DNA of 32,869 nucleotides from Candidatus Petromonas tenebris (lineage in GTDB: Bacteria; Bacillota; Clostridia; Peptostreptococcales; Caminicellaceae). Location of the stretch: positions 1 to 32,869 of the forward strand of contig JACCKY010000035.1 of assembly GCA_014236755.1 (NCBI GenBank). The letters run 5' to 3'. The notes under the pieces are model-generated. The model made no database searches and had not been told where the DNA came from. It worked only from the letters and a program-made list of their open reading frames with translations. The translations under genes and the position numbers were made by a program. Of the stretch, positions 16,825 to 24,792 are shown piece after piece. The stretch's first letter is position 1, and every line of letters starts with the position of its first letter.

Positions 16825-16871
16825 ACTATACATAACCTCCTTCTTGTCTTTTTATACAAACCTTAGATTAA

Positions 16872-17150
16872 AGAACAACTGCGCTTCGACGCATTTGTTG
16901 GTTCGTAGTTAGTAGTTCGTAGTTGGTAGCCCTAATTAGTTATTAGCTCTTGGCTCTTGGCAAATCCTGGGCGTTCTTTAGGGTCTTTCCTGTAGCCCGT
17001 CACCTGTCACCTTTTTGCCATGAGCGGTCAGCAGTTAGCTGTTAGCCTTTTTAATATTTAACTGGTAAAAGTTTGTAATTTCTTTCATCGCTTGAATTTA
17101 TTTCGTTTATGCCTGCAATTTTTTGCAAAAAATGTCTGAGTTCTTATGCT
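16872..17150 (-). repeat. Dispersed repeat R2, copy 2, in the serS leader
   Basis: About 280 bp matching copy 1 over most of its length, including gttcgtagttagtagttcgt, ctttagggtctttcctgta, cacctgtcacctttttgcca and ctggtaaaagtttgtaattt. It starts right after the T-run of the T-box terminator and so becomes part of the serS 5' UTR when the T-box is read through. It carries about 40 extra bases compared with copy 1 (about 16930-16970). Confidence 0.8.
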
Positions 17151-17155
17151 AATAT

Positions 17156-17396
17156 AAAAGCCTCCCGTCCCATATATATAGGGACGAGAGGCTCTTTCCC
17201 GCGTTGCCACCCTTATTGACTAAATATAGTCCTCTTTAAGCATCTTAACGGCTGCTAACCGTTCAGACCTACTAAAACTTCAGCCTGACAACTCCGGGAC
17301 GGATTCAATAGATAGTTATATCGACTTTCACCTGCCGCCGACTCTCTGAAACAACTACTCTATTTACTATTTCCCTTCATAGTCTTTCTATTATTT
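17156..17396 (-). promoter_or_regulatory. Serine T-box riboswitch leader of serS
   Basis: The T-box motif AGGGTGGCAACGCGGGA is present on the minus strand (17198-17214). A terminator follows with arms gcctcccgtccc / gggacgagaggc (17160-17192) and a T run. The 5' part is GA-rich, as in Stem I. In Stem I the sequence GAATCCGTC offers UCC (17303-17301) as the serine specifier. The UGGC of the T-box bulge pairs with the GCCA end of tRNA-Ser(GGA) at 12685-12773. Uncharged tRNA-Ser should favour the antiterminator and serS expression. The specifier assignment is an inference. Confidence 0.93.
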
Positions 17397-17402
17397 TTCC
17401 GT

Positions 17403-17431
17403 ATTATAGCATGATTAATGCTTTTTTTCAA
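17403..17431 (-). promoter_or_regulatory. Sigma-A promoter of the serS T-box transcript
   Basis: TTGAAA (17426-17431) and TATAAT (17403-17408) on the minus strand with 17 bases between. The predicted start falls at the 5' end of the T-box leader. Confidence 0.85.
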
Positions 17432-17514
17432 GGTTTATTTAGCAATTTTTTTAGTATACCTTTTTTTCATTTTGGTCATACTTATAATAAATAAAATAAT
17501 AAAGGGGTGATACT

Positions 17515-17721
17515 ATTAAAAGATTAGATCAAATCGATATTTATGCAAAAATTGCAGATATGAAAGAAGTTGACTATAGAAATACTCTTGCTATAGCTAC
17601 TATAATCGAGCTTTTAATTGAAAAGGAAATAATAACGAGACAGGAATTTGCAAGGAAGGCCTCTTTACTGGATAATATGACAATGGAAGAAATAAAAACA
17701 TTACGGGCTATAAATAGATAG
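17515..17721 (+). CDS. Orphan small protein with apparent AUU start, 68 aa
   Basis: The only plus-strand gene I support here. The frame after an upstream TAA (17500-17502) has no ATG, GTG or TTG near the ribosome site. AAAGGGGTGAT lies with ideal spacing before ATT 17515. The protein would open (M)KRLDQIDIYAKIADMKEVD, followed by a hydrophobic helix TLAIATIIELLIEKEIITR and QEFARKASLLDNMTMEEIK. It is largely helical, with no signal peptide and no recognised domain. An internal ATG at residue 16 lacks a ribosome site. It lies divergently to serS. The coding call rests on codon-like composition and the ribosome site; the AUU start is an inference. Confidence 0.6.
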   Translation: MKRLDQIDIYAKIADMKEVDYRNTLAIATIIELLIEKEIITRQEFARKASLLDNMTMEEIKTLRAINR

Positions 17722-17814
17722 AATATTAGCAAATCTATTTTCAGGCCAAACACCTTCTATTCCAACTATATACATATGTTTATTTACTGCAAACTTATAT
17801 ATTAACCATTTTTA

Positions 17815-17855
17815 ATACAAAAACTAAAAAGCCCATGCAAGAGCTTTTTAGTTTA
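17815..17855 (-). terminator. Terminator after the sigma-like gene, possibly bidirectional
   Basis: Perfect 12-bp arms aaactaaaaagc (17821-17832) and gctttttagttt (17843-17854). On the minus strand TTTTTG follows. The stop of the sigma-region-4 gene lies inside the arm. On the plus strand it could also end the convergent AUU-start gene. Confidence 0.8.
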
Positions 17856-18098
17856 TATATTCTTTTTTAATTTGTTAAAAATCTTCTTTTCTACTAAATC
17901 CACTTCTTCCTTCATTTTTCTTGGAGGGACTTTAAATATTTTAGCTAAATCCCTTATTTTAACCGGTCCCTTATCTTCTAAACCAAATCTTAATCTTATT
18001 ATTCTTTCTTCCCTTTCATCTATATCAGAGCTGTTTTTTATTATCTCATCTATTTTCTCTCTAATAAACTCTAATGCTTCTGGAGTTATACTTTCCAT
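17853..18098 (-). CDS. Stand-alone sigma-70 region 4-like DNA-binding protein, 81 aa
   Basis: Residues 27-80 follow sigma-70 region 4 closely: DEREERIIRLRFGLEDKGPV, then KIRDLAKIFKVPPRKMKEEV with VEKKIFNKLKK at the end. The RLRFGL core and the helix-turn-helix spacing are kept. The recognition helix reads VPPRKMKEEV where sigma factors have VTRERIRQIE. Regions 1-3 are missing, and the 26-residue N-terminus (TPEALEFIREKIDEIIK) is a simple helix. It could bind a -35-like element or core polymerase as an accessory factor, or be a regulator that borrowed the fold. It starts 17 bases after the AhpD-like selenoprotein stop, with AGAGGG before ATG 18098, so both share an operon. Confidence 0.8.
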   Translation of the reverse strand: MESITPEALEFIREKIDEIIKNSSDIDEREERIIRLRFGLEDKGPVKIRDLAKIFKVPPRKMKEEVDLVEKKIFNKLKKNI

Positions 18099-18115
18099 AT
18101 ATCTTCCCTCTTAAC

Positions 18116-18646
18116 TTACTTTGTAATATCCGTCTTTAGTACATTATTAAACTTATTAAAATAATTGAATATTCCTACGACACAAGCTATTTCTATTATC
18201 TCTCCATCATCAAAATGTTTCTTCATGTCTTCATAAAGTTCATCAGAAACGTTATTTGAATCCCTTGTCATAGCTTCTGCAAATTCAAGGGCTACTAGCT
18301 CCTTTTCAGTGAACATTTCGGGATTTTTAAGTTTGTTTTCCAGTTCCTTTATGGCATCATCCGATACCCCTGCCCCTTTAGCAATGGCAGTATGAGAAGA
18401 CAGTCAGTAGGCACATTCATTCATCTGAGAAACTCTGACTGCAACCATTTCCTTTAACTTAAAATCTACAGTACCAGTCTTTAAAATCGTCCTAAAATGG
18501 TCAAAGGCTGTTTTTAATAAAAGTGGTCTGTGGGCTAAGGTTCTGAACATATTTGGTATATTACCCCGTTCCTTTAAAAAATCATCAAATATTTTTTTAG
18601 CTTCACTATCAACCTCATCGAGTCCTAAAGGTCTTATTCTAGCCAT
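18116..18646 (-). CDS. AhpD-like (carboxymuconolactone decarboxylase fold) selenoprotein with CxxU motif, 176 aa
   Basis: Two shorter frames (18404-18646 and 18116-18316) join through an in-frame TGA at 18406-18404. The joined protein reads VRVSQMNECAY-U-LSSHTAIAK, which is the AhpD active-site pattern ExxCxxCxxxH with selenocysteine in place of the second Cys (residue 81). The N-terminus MARIRPLGLDEVDSEAKKIF and the helix FRTLAHRPLLLKTAFDHFRT are typical of the peroxidase-related AhpD family; the C-terminal half ends FNYFNKFNNVLKTDITK. The full length of 176 fits the family. Its likely role is thiol/selenol-based peroxide reduction. GGGGTGAG precedes ATG 18646. A SECIS-like hairpin follows the UGA. 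It is followed by the sigma-like gene and preceded by repeat R1. Confidence 0.93.
18370..18390 (-). promoter_or_regulatory. Putative SECIS hairpin of the AhpD-like selenoprotein
   Basis: CTGCC (18390-18386) and GGCAG (18374-18370) enclose an 11-base loop ATTGCTAAAGG, beginning 13 bases after the UGA. Position fits a bacterial SECIS; found by eye only. Confidence 0.5.
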
Positions 18647-18695
18647 AAACTCACCCCTTTTTATTTATCATAAGGTTTAAGTAGTCTATTATAAG

Positions 18696-18856
18696 TTAAC
18701 CTCTTGTGCTAGTTACTCTAACAATATAGCTTTAAATATCCTTCAATGTTTCCTCTGAAGCGACTTTGAAGAGCTGTTTTTACCTCTAAATCTTTTCTAT
18801 TAAAACAGCTCTTCTACGGAACCTGAAGATGATTATTAAAAGATATCTATAAGGAA
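18696..18856 (-). repeat. Dispersed repeat R1, copy A, upstream of the AhpD-like selenoprotein
   Basis: 18696-18818 matches 25746-25869 with only one substitution and one indel over ~124 bases. After 24 bases absent from copy B, another 14 bases (atatctataaggaa) match again. Inside are perfect 12-bp inverted arms aagagctgtttt / aaaacagctctt. The element ends about 50 bases before the selenoprotein start codon. Confidence 0.88.
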
Positions 18857-18898
18857 GTTAATTTAAATATATCATAAATTCAGTAAATTTGAATTTTA

Positions 18899-19021
18899 TT
18901 ACCTATATCTTTTAGAAGTAGTTTTCATGATGTGAGAATGAATCAAATATGAAGATAAGTCTCTTTCTTTTTTTGTCCTTTTGCTAAACAGGGTTTTTAT
19001 TATTGCAAATATTTTTTTCAT
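18899..19021 (-). CDS. Small basic peptide ORF, 40 aa
   Basis: ATG 19021 follows AAAGGTGAAAGTT, a good ribosome site with normal spacing. The peptide opens MKKIFAIIKTLFSKRTKKER and is strongly basic, with a short hydrophobic/amphipathic N-terminal helix, and ends in SKRYR. No family recognised. It lies between murI and repeat R1/AhpD. The ribosome site and Lys-rich start favour a real gene, but chance cannot be excluded at this length. Confidence 0.42.
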   Translation of the reverse strand: MKKIFAIIKTLFSKRTKKERDLSSYLIHSHIMKTTSKRYR

Positions 19022-19158
19022 AACTTTCACCTTTCTATAGTTAAACAACTTTGTAATCAATATGTTTTTATATATGTCCTAATGAAACAAAAATAATGAT
19101 TGAAATATAATGCGACAAATATTATTGTATTATATTTACCCTGTTTTAACAAGAAAAT

Positions 19159-19956
19159 TTAAAAATTTAGTTTATTCAGGCAAAATTCCAAAAGTTTCCT
19201 TGAAAGATCTATTATCTCCGGATTTCTCTTTGAATTATATAGTTCAAGATCGACCCCTTCTCCCTTTTCTTTATTCAATAACCCTTTTTTCTCTAATATG
19301 TTCTTTAAATGCCTTGCTGTTCCCTGATTTCCATCTATAATGTCAATTTTGTCTCCTAATACATTTCTTATAGAATCCTTTAAAAATATATAATGAGTAC
19401 AGCCTAAGACTACAGATGAAATTTCATCCTTATCTATATCTTTAAAACACTCTCTGATAGTCTCTTCCATTCTTTCACCTTCCAGAATCCCTTCCTCCAC
19501 AAGTTCTACGAGCTTTGGACAAGGTAACTTCACTATATCGGCTTCCTGACCATATTTGTCCATAAGTCTACTGAATTTTTTTTCCTTTAAGGTCATTGAA
19601 GTAGCCATAACCACTATTTTCCCTTCAGGTTTTTTTTCTACAGCCGGTTTCAATGCAGGTTCCATACCTATAATAGGTATATCATAGGTATTTCTTAAAT
19701 CTTTGATTGCAGCACTAGTGGCAGTATTACAGGCTACAACTATTGCCTTCACCCCTCGGTCTATTAAAAATTCACATATATTTTTTGATAAATTATTTAC
19801 TTCCTCAGGAGCTTTCACTCCATATGGAGCATTTCCGGAATCTCCATAATATATATATCTTTCCTCTGGCATGAATTTTATAGTTTCAGCTAAAACACTA
19901 ATACCACCCATACCGGAATCAAAAATACCTATAGCAAGTTTTCTTTCATCCTTCAT
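19159..19956 (-). CDS. murI: Glutamate racemase, 265 aa
   Basis: Makes D-glutamate for peptidoglycan. The catalytic Cys motifs are both present: VACNTATSAA near residue 74 and VLGCTHYIFLKD near residue 184. The N-terminal IGIFDSGMGGISVLAE and YYGDSGNAPYGVKAPEEV carry the substrate-binding Asp-Ser and Gly-Asn-X-Pro-Tyr residues. Length is typical. GGTGG lies ten bases before ATG 19956. No other wall gene is adjacent; upstream is the UPF0182 gene. Confidence 0.96.
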   Translation of the reverse strand: MKDERKLAIGIFDSGMGGISVLAETIKFMPEERYIYYGDSGNAPYGVKAPEEVNNLSKNICEFLIDRGVKAIVVACNTATSAAIKDLRNTYDIPIIGMEPALKPAVEKKPEGKIVVMATSMTLKEKKFSRLMDKYGQEADIVKLPCPKLVELVEEGILEGERMEETIRECFKDIDKDEISSVVLGCTHYIFLKDSIRNVLGDKIDIIDGNQGTARHLKNILEKKGLLNKEKGEGVDLELYNSKRNPEIIDLSRKLLEFCLNKLNF

Positions 19957-20055
19957 ATTTTTAACACCACCGTTAAATTGTACTAATCACTAATAGTAGT
20001 AGTCTTACTACTTTATTCACAATTTTATTCAATTTTTATTTATTATATCATATAT

Positions 20056-20108
20056 TTTTAAAACCTATGGAATTTACCCTTTAAATATCAGGGATTTCCA
20101 TAGGTTTT
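20056..20108 (-). terminator. Hairpin after the UPF0182 gene, probable terminator
   Basis: Perfect 13-bp arms aaaacctatggaa (20060-20072) and ttccataggtttt (20096-20108). The minus-strand tail is TTTTAAAAATATA, a weak T run. The loop holds a smaller pair (ccct/aggg). Confidence 0.6.
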
Positions 20109-20130
20109 AAAATTTCTTATACTACATAAT

Positions 20131-22908
20131 CTATTCAGCTGGTTTTTTCTGTACAGCTTTATTATTTATCTCATTAAGTCTTTTTAGTATGCTATCAAGT
20201 TCATCAATAAGCCTTCCATATTCGGCCCAGTCCCCTTCTCTTTGTGCTTTCTGTGCTCTTTTAAATACATCATTAGCTCTTGCTATTAAAGATACGATAG
20301 TCCCTTCTTCTAAAGGCACATCAAGCTCTGGCTTTATTGGAATCTCAGGAACTTCAGTTTTGCCTCCAAATATTTTATTCAACGATTCTTCCAGTGTAGG
20401 TTCCATTACTATTTTATCATCGTATCCAACTATGACCCTTTTTACCTCAGGAAGACTGTTTTCCGTACTTGCCTTTAGATATATAGGCTCTATATAAAGA
20501 AGCGAGTCTTCAATTGGTATTGTAAGAAGATTTCCTCTAATGACATCTGAACCCTGCTGATTCCATAAGCTGAATTCCTTAGATATATATTCATCAGAAT
20601 CTATCTTGTTTTCTATCTGCATAGGACCATATATATTTTTTCCTTTAGGAAACTTATATATTACCAACTTTCCGTAGTTTTCTTTATCATTTCTTGCTAC
20701 AAATAATGCCGTCATATTTTTCTTTTCCCTAGGCGTATAAGGGATGGACAGTATGAACTCCTCTTCTTCTTCATCGGGTAATCTCATAATAAAGTAATTA
20801 GATTCTATAGGCTGCTCTGCAGTGGCATAGAGTTCATGGGCTATATTCCATTCATCTTCTCTATTATAGAAAACCTTGGGGTTTTCCATGTGATATTTTC
20901 TATAAACATCCGCCTGTATATCGAATAGTGTTCTGGGATATCTTATGTGGGCTTTTAAATCCTCCGGCATTTCATCCATATTTGTAAAAAGTTGTGGAAA
21001 TATTTTTGCATAGGTTTTTACTATCGGGTCATTTTCATCAGCTATATAATAGGTAGTCTCACCATTATAGGCATCTATAACTACCTTAACGGAATTCCTG
21101 ATATAGTTTATATTTGAATCTGCAATAGGTTCCGAGTAAGGATAATTACTACTTACAGTATAGCCGTCTATAATCCAATAAAGCTTACCTTCGCTTAAAA
21201 CTATATAAGGGTCTGAGTCATACTGGATAAAGGGAGCTATTTTTCTAACTCTTTCATTTATATTTCTGTAAAGTATTATTTTACTTTCCGCTGTTATGTT
21301 TCCTGATAGAAGTAGTTTTAGACTTCCCTGCTTATATGCATAGAGAAGCTTGTTTAATCCATTTAATTTTATGCCGGCTTTTCCTTCATAAACAGTTTCT
21401 TTATTAGTATCTCCCTGTGGATAATCAAACTCCTTTTCCTTTGCATTGACTATAATATAGTCATCAGTTAATTCTCCAAAATATATTTCTGGTCTTTCAA
21501 CACTAAATCCTGGAACATCTGTTACAGGAGGAATATCTTGTATAAGAAGATATGGAAGTCCTTCACTAGTAACTCTATTTACCGGAGACATTACTATACC
21601 ATATCCATGGGTGTACTTTAAATGTTTATTTATAAAAGTAAGTGTTTCTTCGCTTATTCTTCCATGATCAATTTCCCTCGGTGATAAAAATACCTGTCTA
21701 TATTTACCATCTATATAATATCTATCTACATCCACATCATAAAAATCATAGTAATATCTTATACCTTGCTTTTGATTGTAAACCATTTTAGTTGGTCTGT
21801 AATCATTTATCCTTATATTGCTTATGGTTTCATCATTTTTCCTTATATCTTCAATAGTTAAGTTTGTCTCTGCAGGAAACATTTTTTCCTCAACGTCTTC
21901 AAGACTATAGGCTTTTTGTGTATATTTTATATTATATTCTATATATTTCTTTTCCTTTGATATTTCATCAGGTGATACAACATAGCTCTGTACAAGAGCT
22001 GCTACTATATTTCCCAATATACTAATAACTATCATTAAAGCTGGTCCTGAAAGGACAATCCTCAGTTTCTTTGTCTTTATACCTACAACTAAAAGTACTG
22101 CTGATATAAAAGAAACTATCATGATTAGCCTGTGCTTTAGTAAAGTAACCTTAATATCCGTATAGCTTGCACCATAAACTACTCCCCTAGGAGAATAAAG
22201 AAGATCATAAGATTTTAAAAAATATCCTAATCCTAGTATTATAAAAAATATTATCCCAACTACTGTAAGTTGTCTTACTGCTATATCTAAGAGTTTTCTT
22301 CCATTATTCAGATTAAACTGTTTCCTTCCAAGATCATCTTCTGGAGTAGTCTCTAAAAGAGTCGGCCTTCTTAAAGTCATCATAACTAGATAAAATATAA
22401 CAGTTAAAGCTAAAAGTAAAACCAAAAAGCTTATCAGCATAACATACACTTTTCCTAAAAGAGGATATTTAAATATGTAAAAAGATATATCTTTTACAAA
22501 TATAGGTTCCGTTATTTTAAAATTTGTCGCATTTAAATACCTTAAAATATCAAACCAAAGATTCCCTGCAATACTTGTACTTGATATAAAAGCTACAAAA
22601 AATGCTCCTCCAAGGGCTATCTGATTTACCCTCTTTTCTGGTATTCCTTTATAAACCACGTTTACTTTCTTATAATAATCTTTTTTTATCGACTGCAAAT
22701 AAAAATAAATAATAAAAGTCATTATAATAAATGCAGGTATACCTATTTTAAGTTGTGTCATCAGCTTTGTTAAAAACACCTTTTCAAAGCCTAATTCTTT
22801 AAACCATTTATAATCTGTTATAAAATTTATTACTGTGTTAAAGGACGTAAGTATCATTATAACCAATAATACTGCTACACTAATTAATATTTTTCGTGCA
22901 CTTTTCAT
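20131..22908 (-). CDS. UPF0182 (COG1615) family membrane protein, 925 aa
   Basis: A large conserved membrane protein of unknown function. The first ~310 residues hold about seven membrane segments (residues near 7-28, 53-70, 98-117, 153-178, 213-231, 257-277, 286-312). A long soluble part follows, probably outside, with blocks typical of the family: NDYRPTKMVYNQKQGIRYYY, YIDGKYRQVFLSPREI, HGYGIVMSPVNRV, PRTLFDIQADVYRKYHM and NIYGPMQIENKIDSD. The C-terminus is a charged helix (KAQREGDWAEYGRLIDELDS). Length fits the family. AAAGGGTG precedes ATG 22908. Single-gene unit with its own hairpin terminator. Confidence 0.93.
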   Translation of the reverse strand: MKSARKILISVAVLLVIMILTSFNTVINFITDYKWFKELGFEKVFLTKLMTQLKIGIPAFIIMTFIIYFYLQSIKKDYYKKVNVVYKGIPEKRVNQIALGGAFFVAFISSTSIAGNLWFDILRYLNATNFKITEPIFVKDISFYIFKYPLLGKVYVMLISFLVLLLALTVIFYLVMMTLRRPTLLETTPEDDLGRKQFNLNNGRKLLDIAVRQLTVVGIIFFIILGLGYFLKSYDLLYSPRGVVYGASYTDIKVTLLKHRLIMIVSFISAVLLVVGIKTKKLRIVLSGPALMIVISILGNIVAALVQSYVVSPDEISKEKKYIEYNIKYTQKAYSLEDVEEKMFPAETNLTIEDIRKNDETISNIRINDYRPTKMVYNQKQGIRYYYDFYDVDVDRYYIDGKYRQVFLSPREIDHGRISEETLTFINKHLKYTHGYGIVMSPVNRVTSEGLPYLLIQDIPPVTDVPGFSVERPEIYFGELTDDYIIVNAKEKEFDYPQGDTNKETVYEGKAGIKLNGLNKLLYAYKQGSLKLLLSGNITAESKIILYRNINERVRKIAPFIQYDSDPYIVLSEGKLYWIIDGYTVSSNYPYSEPIADSNINYIRNSVKVVIDAYNGETTYYIADENDPIVKTYAKIFPQLFTNMDEMPEDLKAHIRYPRTLFDIQADVYRKYHMENPKVFYNREDEWNIAHELYATAEQPIESNYFIMRLPDEEEEEFILSIPYTPREKKNMTALFVARNDKENYGKLVIYKFPKGKNIYGPMQIENKIDSDEYISKEFSLWNQQGSDVIRGNLLTIPIEDSLLYIEPIYLKASTENSLPEVKRVIVGYDDKIVMEPTLEESLNKIFGGKTEVPEIPIKPELDVPLEEGTIVSLIARANDVFKRAQKAQREGDWAEYGRLIDELDSILKRLNEINNKAVQKKPAE

Positions 22909-22977
22909 ATTTTCACCCTTTCAATTATTATTATTTTTATTTATACCAAAAAGTGAAATTAATATTCTTTTACATTT

Positions 22978-23868
22978 TTATTTGGATTTATTATTAATTA
23001 TTTCTTTTAATTGAGCTATGTTCTCATTACAAAAACTATCATTAGTCTTTTTTCTTTTTACACACCAACTGATTCCTGCAAAAGCATTAAATAATAAATA
23101 AAAGCGCAAAGTTTTTTGAATATCAGGTAATGACCTTATTCCTCTATATCCCTGTAAAAAAGCATCCTTAGTATTTTTATATCTGTCCCATACATATAGC
23201 TTCATCTTTATAAAATCAATATCAGCTGAACCTATTCTCGCACTTTCAAAATCTACAACCCCCATAATTTTATAATCCTTAACTAATATATTTCCCGGTC
23301 TGTAATCCATATGAACTATACTGGGATAGTCGGGTTCAGGTAATTTTTTATAGCAATCATCAAATAATTTTATAGCTTTGGTTAACATATATGGCTCCAA
23401 TGCTTCTTTGCAATCATCTATACAGTTTTCAAACCAACATCTGATAGTATTCCACCAATCTTCTTTTTCTGTATACATAAGTTCATCCAGATCTCCCAAT
23501 TGGCTTTTATCTACTTTAATTTCATGAAGTTTGGCCAAAAACTCCCCCATTTCAAAAGCAAGTCTTTTATCTATCCCATCTATTGCTGGTTTTCCTTCTA
23601 TATATGACAAAAGCAGTGCCCCGGGAATCGTATCATCTCCTTCCCAGAGATCAAGTACCCTAGCTACTGGCAGTTTTCCACTTAAAAGCTGAAGCATTTT
23701 ATATTCCTTAAGTAATTTATTTTTATTATAAGGTATCTTTAATATGACCTTTTCACCATTTTCTAGTATTAATTTACACACCTCTGAACTAAAGGATTCA
23801 GGAACTCCATCTATTTTTAAAACCTTAAGTTTCATACTTTGAATAGCTTTTTTTATATTGCTCACCAA
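22978..23868 (-). CDS. Aminoglycoside phosphotransferase (APH)-fold kinase, 296 aa
   Basis: A small-molecule kinase of the APH/choline kinase fold. The nucleotide-binding Lys is in GEKVILKIPYNKNKL near residue 35. The catalytic loop SIVHMDYRPGNILV near residue 190 has HxDxxxxN, and VVDFESARIGSADIDF follows with the metal-binding Asp. The central region is helical with ENCIDDCKEALEPY. The substrate is not shown; the fold covers antibiotic, choline, homoserine and sugar kinases. The start is TTG 23868 or GTG 23865, both downstream of AAAGGAG. It is followed by UPF0182 with a 70-base gap and may share its transcript. Confidence 0.85.
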   Translation of the reverse strand: MVSNIKKAIQSMKLKVLKIDGVPESFSSEVCKLILENGEKVILKIPYNKNKLLKEYKMLQLLSGKLPVARVLDLWEGDDTIPGALLLSYIEGKPAIDGIDKRLAFEMGEFLAKLHEIKVDKSQLGDLDELMYTEKEDWWNTIRCWFENCIDDCKEALEPYMLTKAIKLFDDCYKKLPEPDYPSIVHMDYRPGNILVKDYKIMGVVDFESARIGSADIDFIKMKLYVWDRYKNTKDAFLQGYRGIRSLPDIQKTLRFYLLFNAFAGISWCVKRKKTNDSFCNENIAQLKEIINNKSK

Positions 23869-23969
23869 ACACTCTCTCCTTTAAGAAAATTAGCAGAGTT
23901 TAATTTTCAACAAAATTTGAAGCAAATCTGGTTCGTATTTATATTATATATTATTATTTCTATATTTTA

Positions 23970-24004
23970 TAAAAAAAACCTCTATTCCTATTTGAATAGA
24001 GGTT
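23970..24004 (-). terminator. Intrinsic terminator of the rubrerythrin gene
   Basis: Perfect 11-bp arms aacctctattc (23977-23987) and gaatagaggtt (23994-24004). Eight T follow on the minus strand. Confidence 0.92.
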
Positions 24005-24046
24005 AAATAGAGATTAATATTTATTCTGTTTTCTATTTTTAGTTTT

Positions 24047-24622
24047 TTAATAATTAGTTTCTTTTAATTCAAAATATGCTCTATCGTATCCGCATAATGG
24101 ACATTTAGCCGGTGCTCCTTCTGCCTCATGAACATATCCGCAGTATCTACATTTCCATCTTACAGTCTCATCTTTTTTAAAGACCTTATCTTCTTCTAAA
24201 TTCTTAAGTAGCTTTAAGTATCTTTCTTCATGCTCTACCTCTGCCTTTGCAACCATATTAAATGCAGCTGCTATCTCCATAAATCCTTCTTCCTTTGCTA
24301 TTTTAGCAAACTCTGGATAGATCTCTGCGTACTCTTCGTTTTCTCCCATAGCTGCTGCCTTTAGATTTTCAGCTGTAGTTCCTACCTTTCCTGCTGGATA
24401 TGTAGCAGTAATTTCTAGAGGTCTACCTTCTAAAAAGCTAAAGAATTTCTGTGCATGAGCTTTTTCGTTTAAAGCAGTTTCTAAGAATAGCTCTGCTATC
24501 TGCTCATAACCTTCTTCCCTAGCCTTCTCTGCAAAGAAGGTATATCTATTTCTTGCCTGTGATTCCCCTGCAAAAGCCTTAAGTAAATTTTGTTCTGTTT
24601 TAGTACCTGCTAAATTCTTCAT
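24047..24622 (-). CDS. rbr: Rubrerythrin, 191 aa
   Basis: A peroxide-reducing non-heme iron protein of anaerobes. The ferritin-like diiron domain spans residues 1-140, with iron ligands in LLKAFAGESQARNRYTFFAE, ETALNEKAHAQKF, EEYAEIYPEFA and AKAEVEHEERY. A C-terminal rubredoxin domain has KCRYCGY and KCPLCGY. The start is ATG 24622 after GGGGAG; the 14-residue extension in the longer frame lacks a ribosome site. It sits downstream of perR on the same strand with 330 bases between, so it has its own upstream region, which holds repeat R1 copy C and an imperfect palindrome ttatagtattattatag (24744-24760) that could be a weak PerR site. Confidence 0.96.
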   Translation of the reverse strand: MKNLAGTKTEQNLLKAFAGESQARNRYTFFAEKAREEGYEQIAELFLETALNEKAHAQKFFSFLEGRPLEITATYPAGKVGTTAENLKAAAMGENEEYAEIYPEFAKIAKEEGFMEIAAAFNMVAKAEVEHEERYLKLLKNLEEDKVFKKDETVRWKCRYCGYVHEAEGAPAKCPLCGYDRAYFELKETNY

Positions 24623-24792
24623 AAAAATTATCTCCCCTTTATAATTAATTTTTACTATAAGCATGCGTCCTTAAATTTAAATCACATTTAAAAAAACTAG
24701 AAGTATTCTCATATATCTATACAAAAATTTCAAAGACACAAATTTATAGTATTATTATAGATATCCAACTTTGAAATTTAATTTATATTACT

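Noticed and set aside
16514-16912. 132-residue plus-strand ORF
   Set aside because: It lies antisense to serS, is serine/phenylalanine-rich as expected for the reverse of a Lys/Glu-rich coiled coil, and has no ribosome site.
24744-24760. Second PerR box upstream of rubrerythrin
   Set aside because: The palindrome has 7-base half sites spaced by three rather than one base, so the match to the Per box is poor; noted only as a weak candidate.
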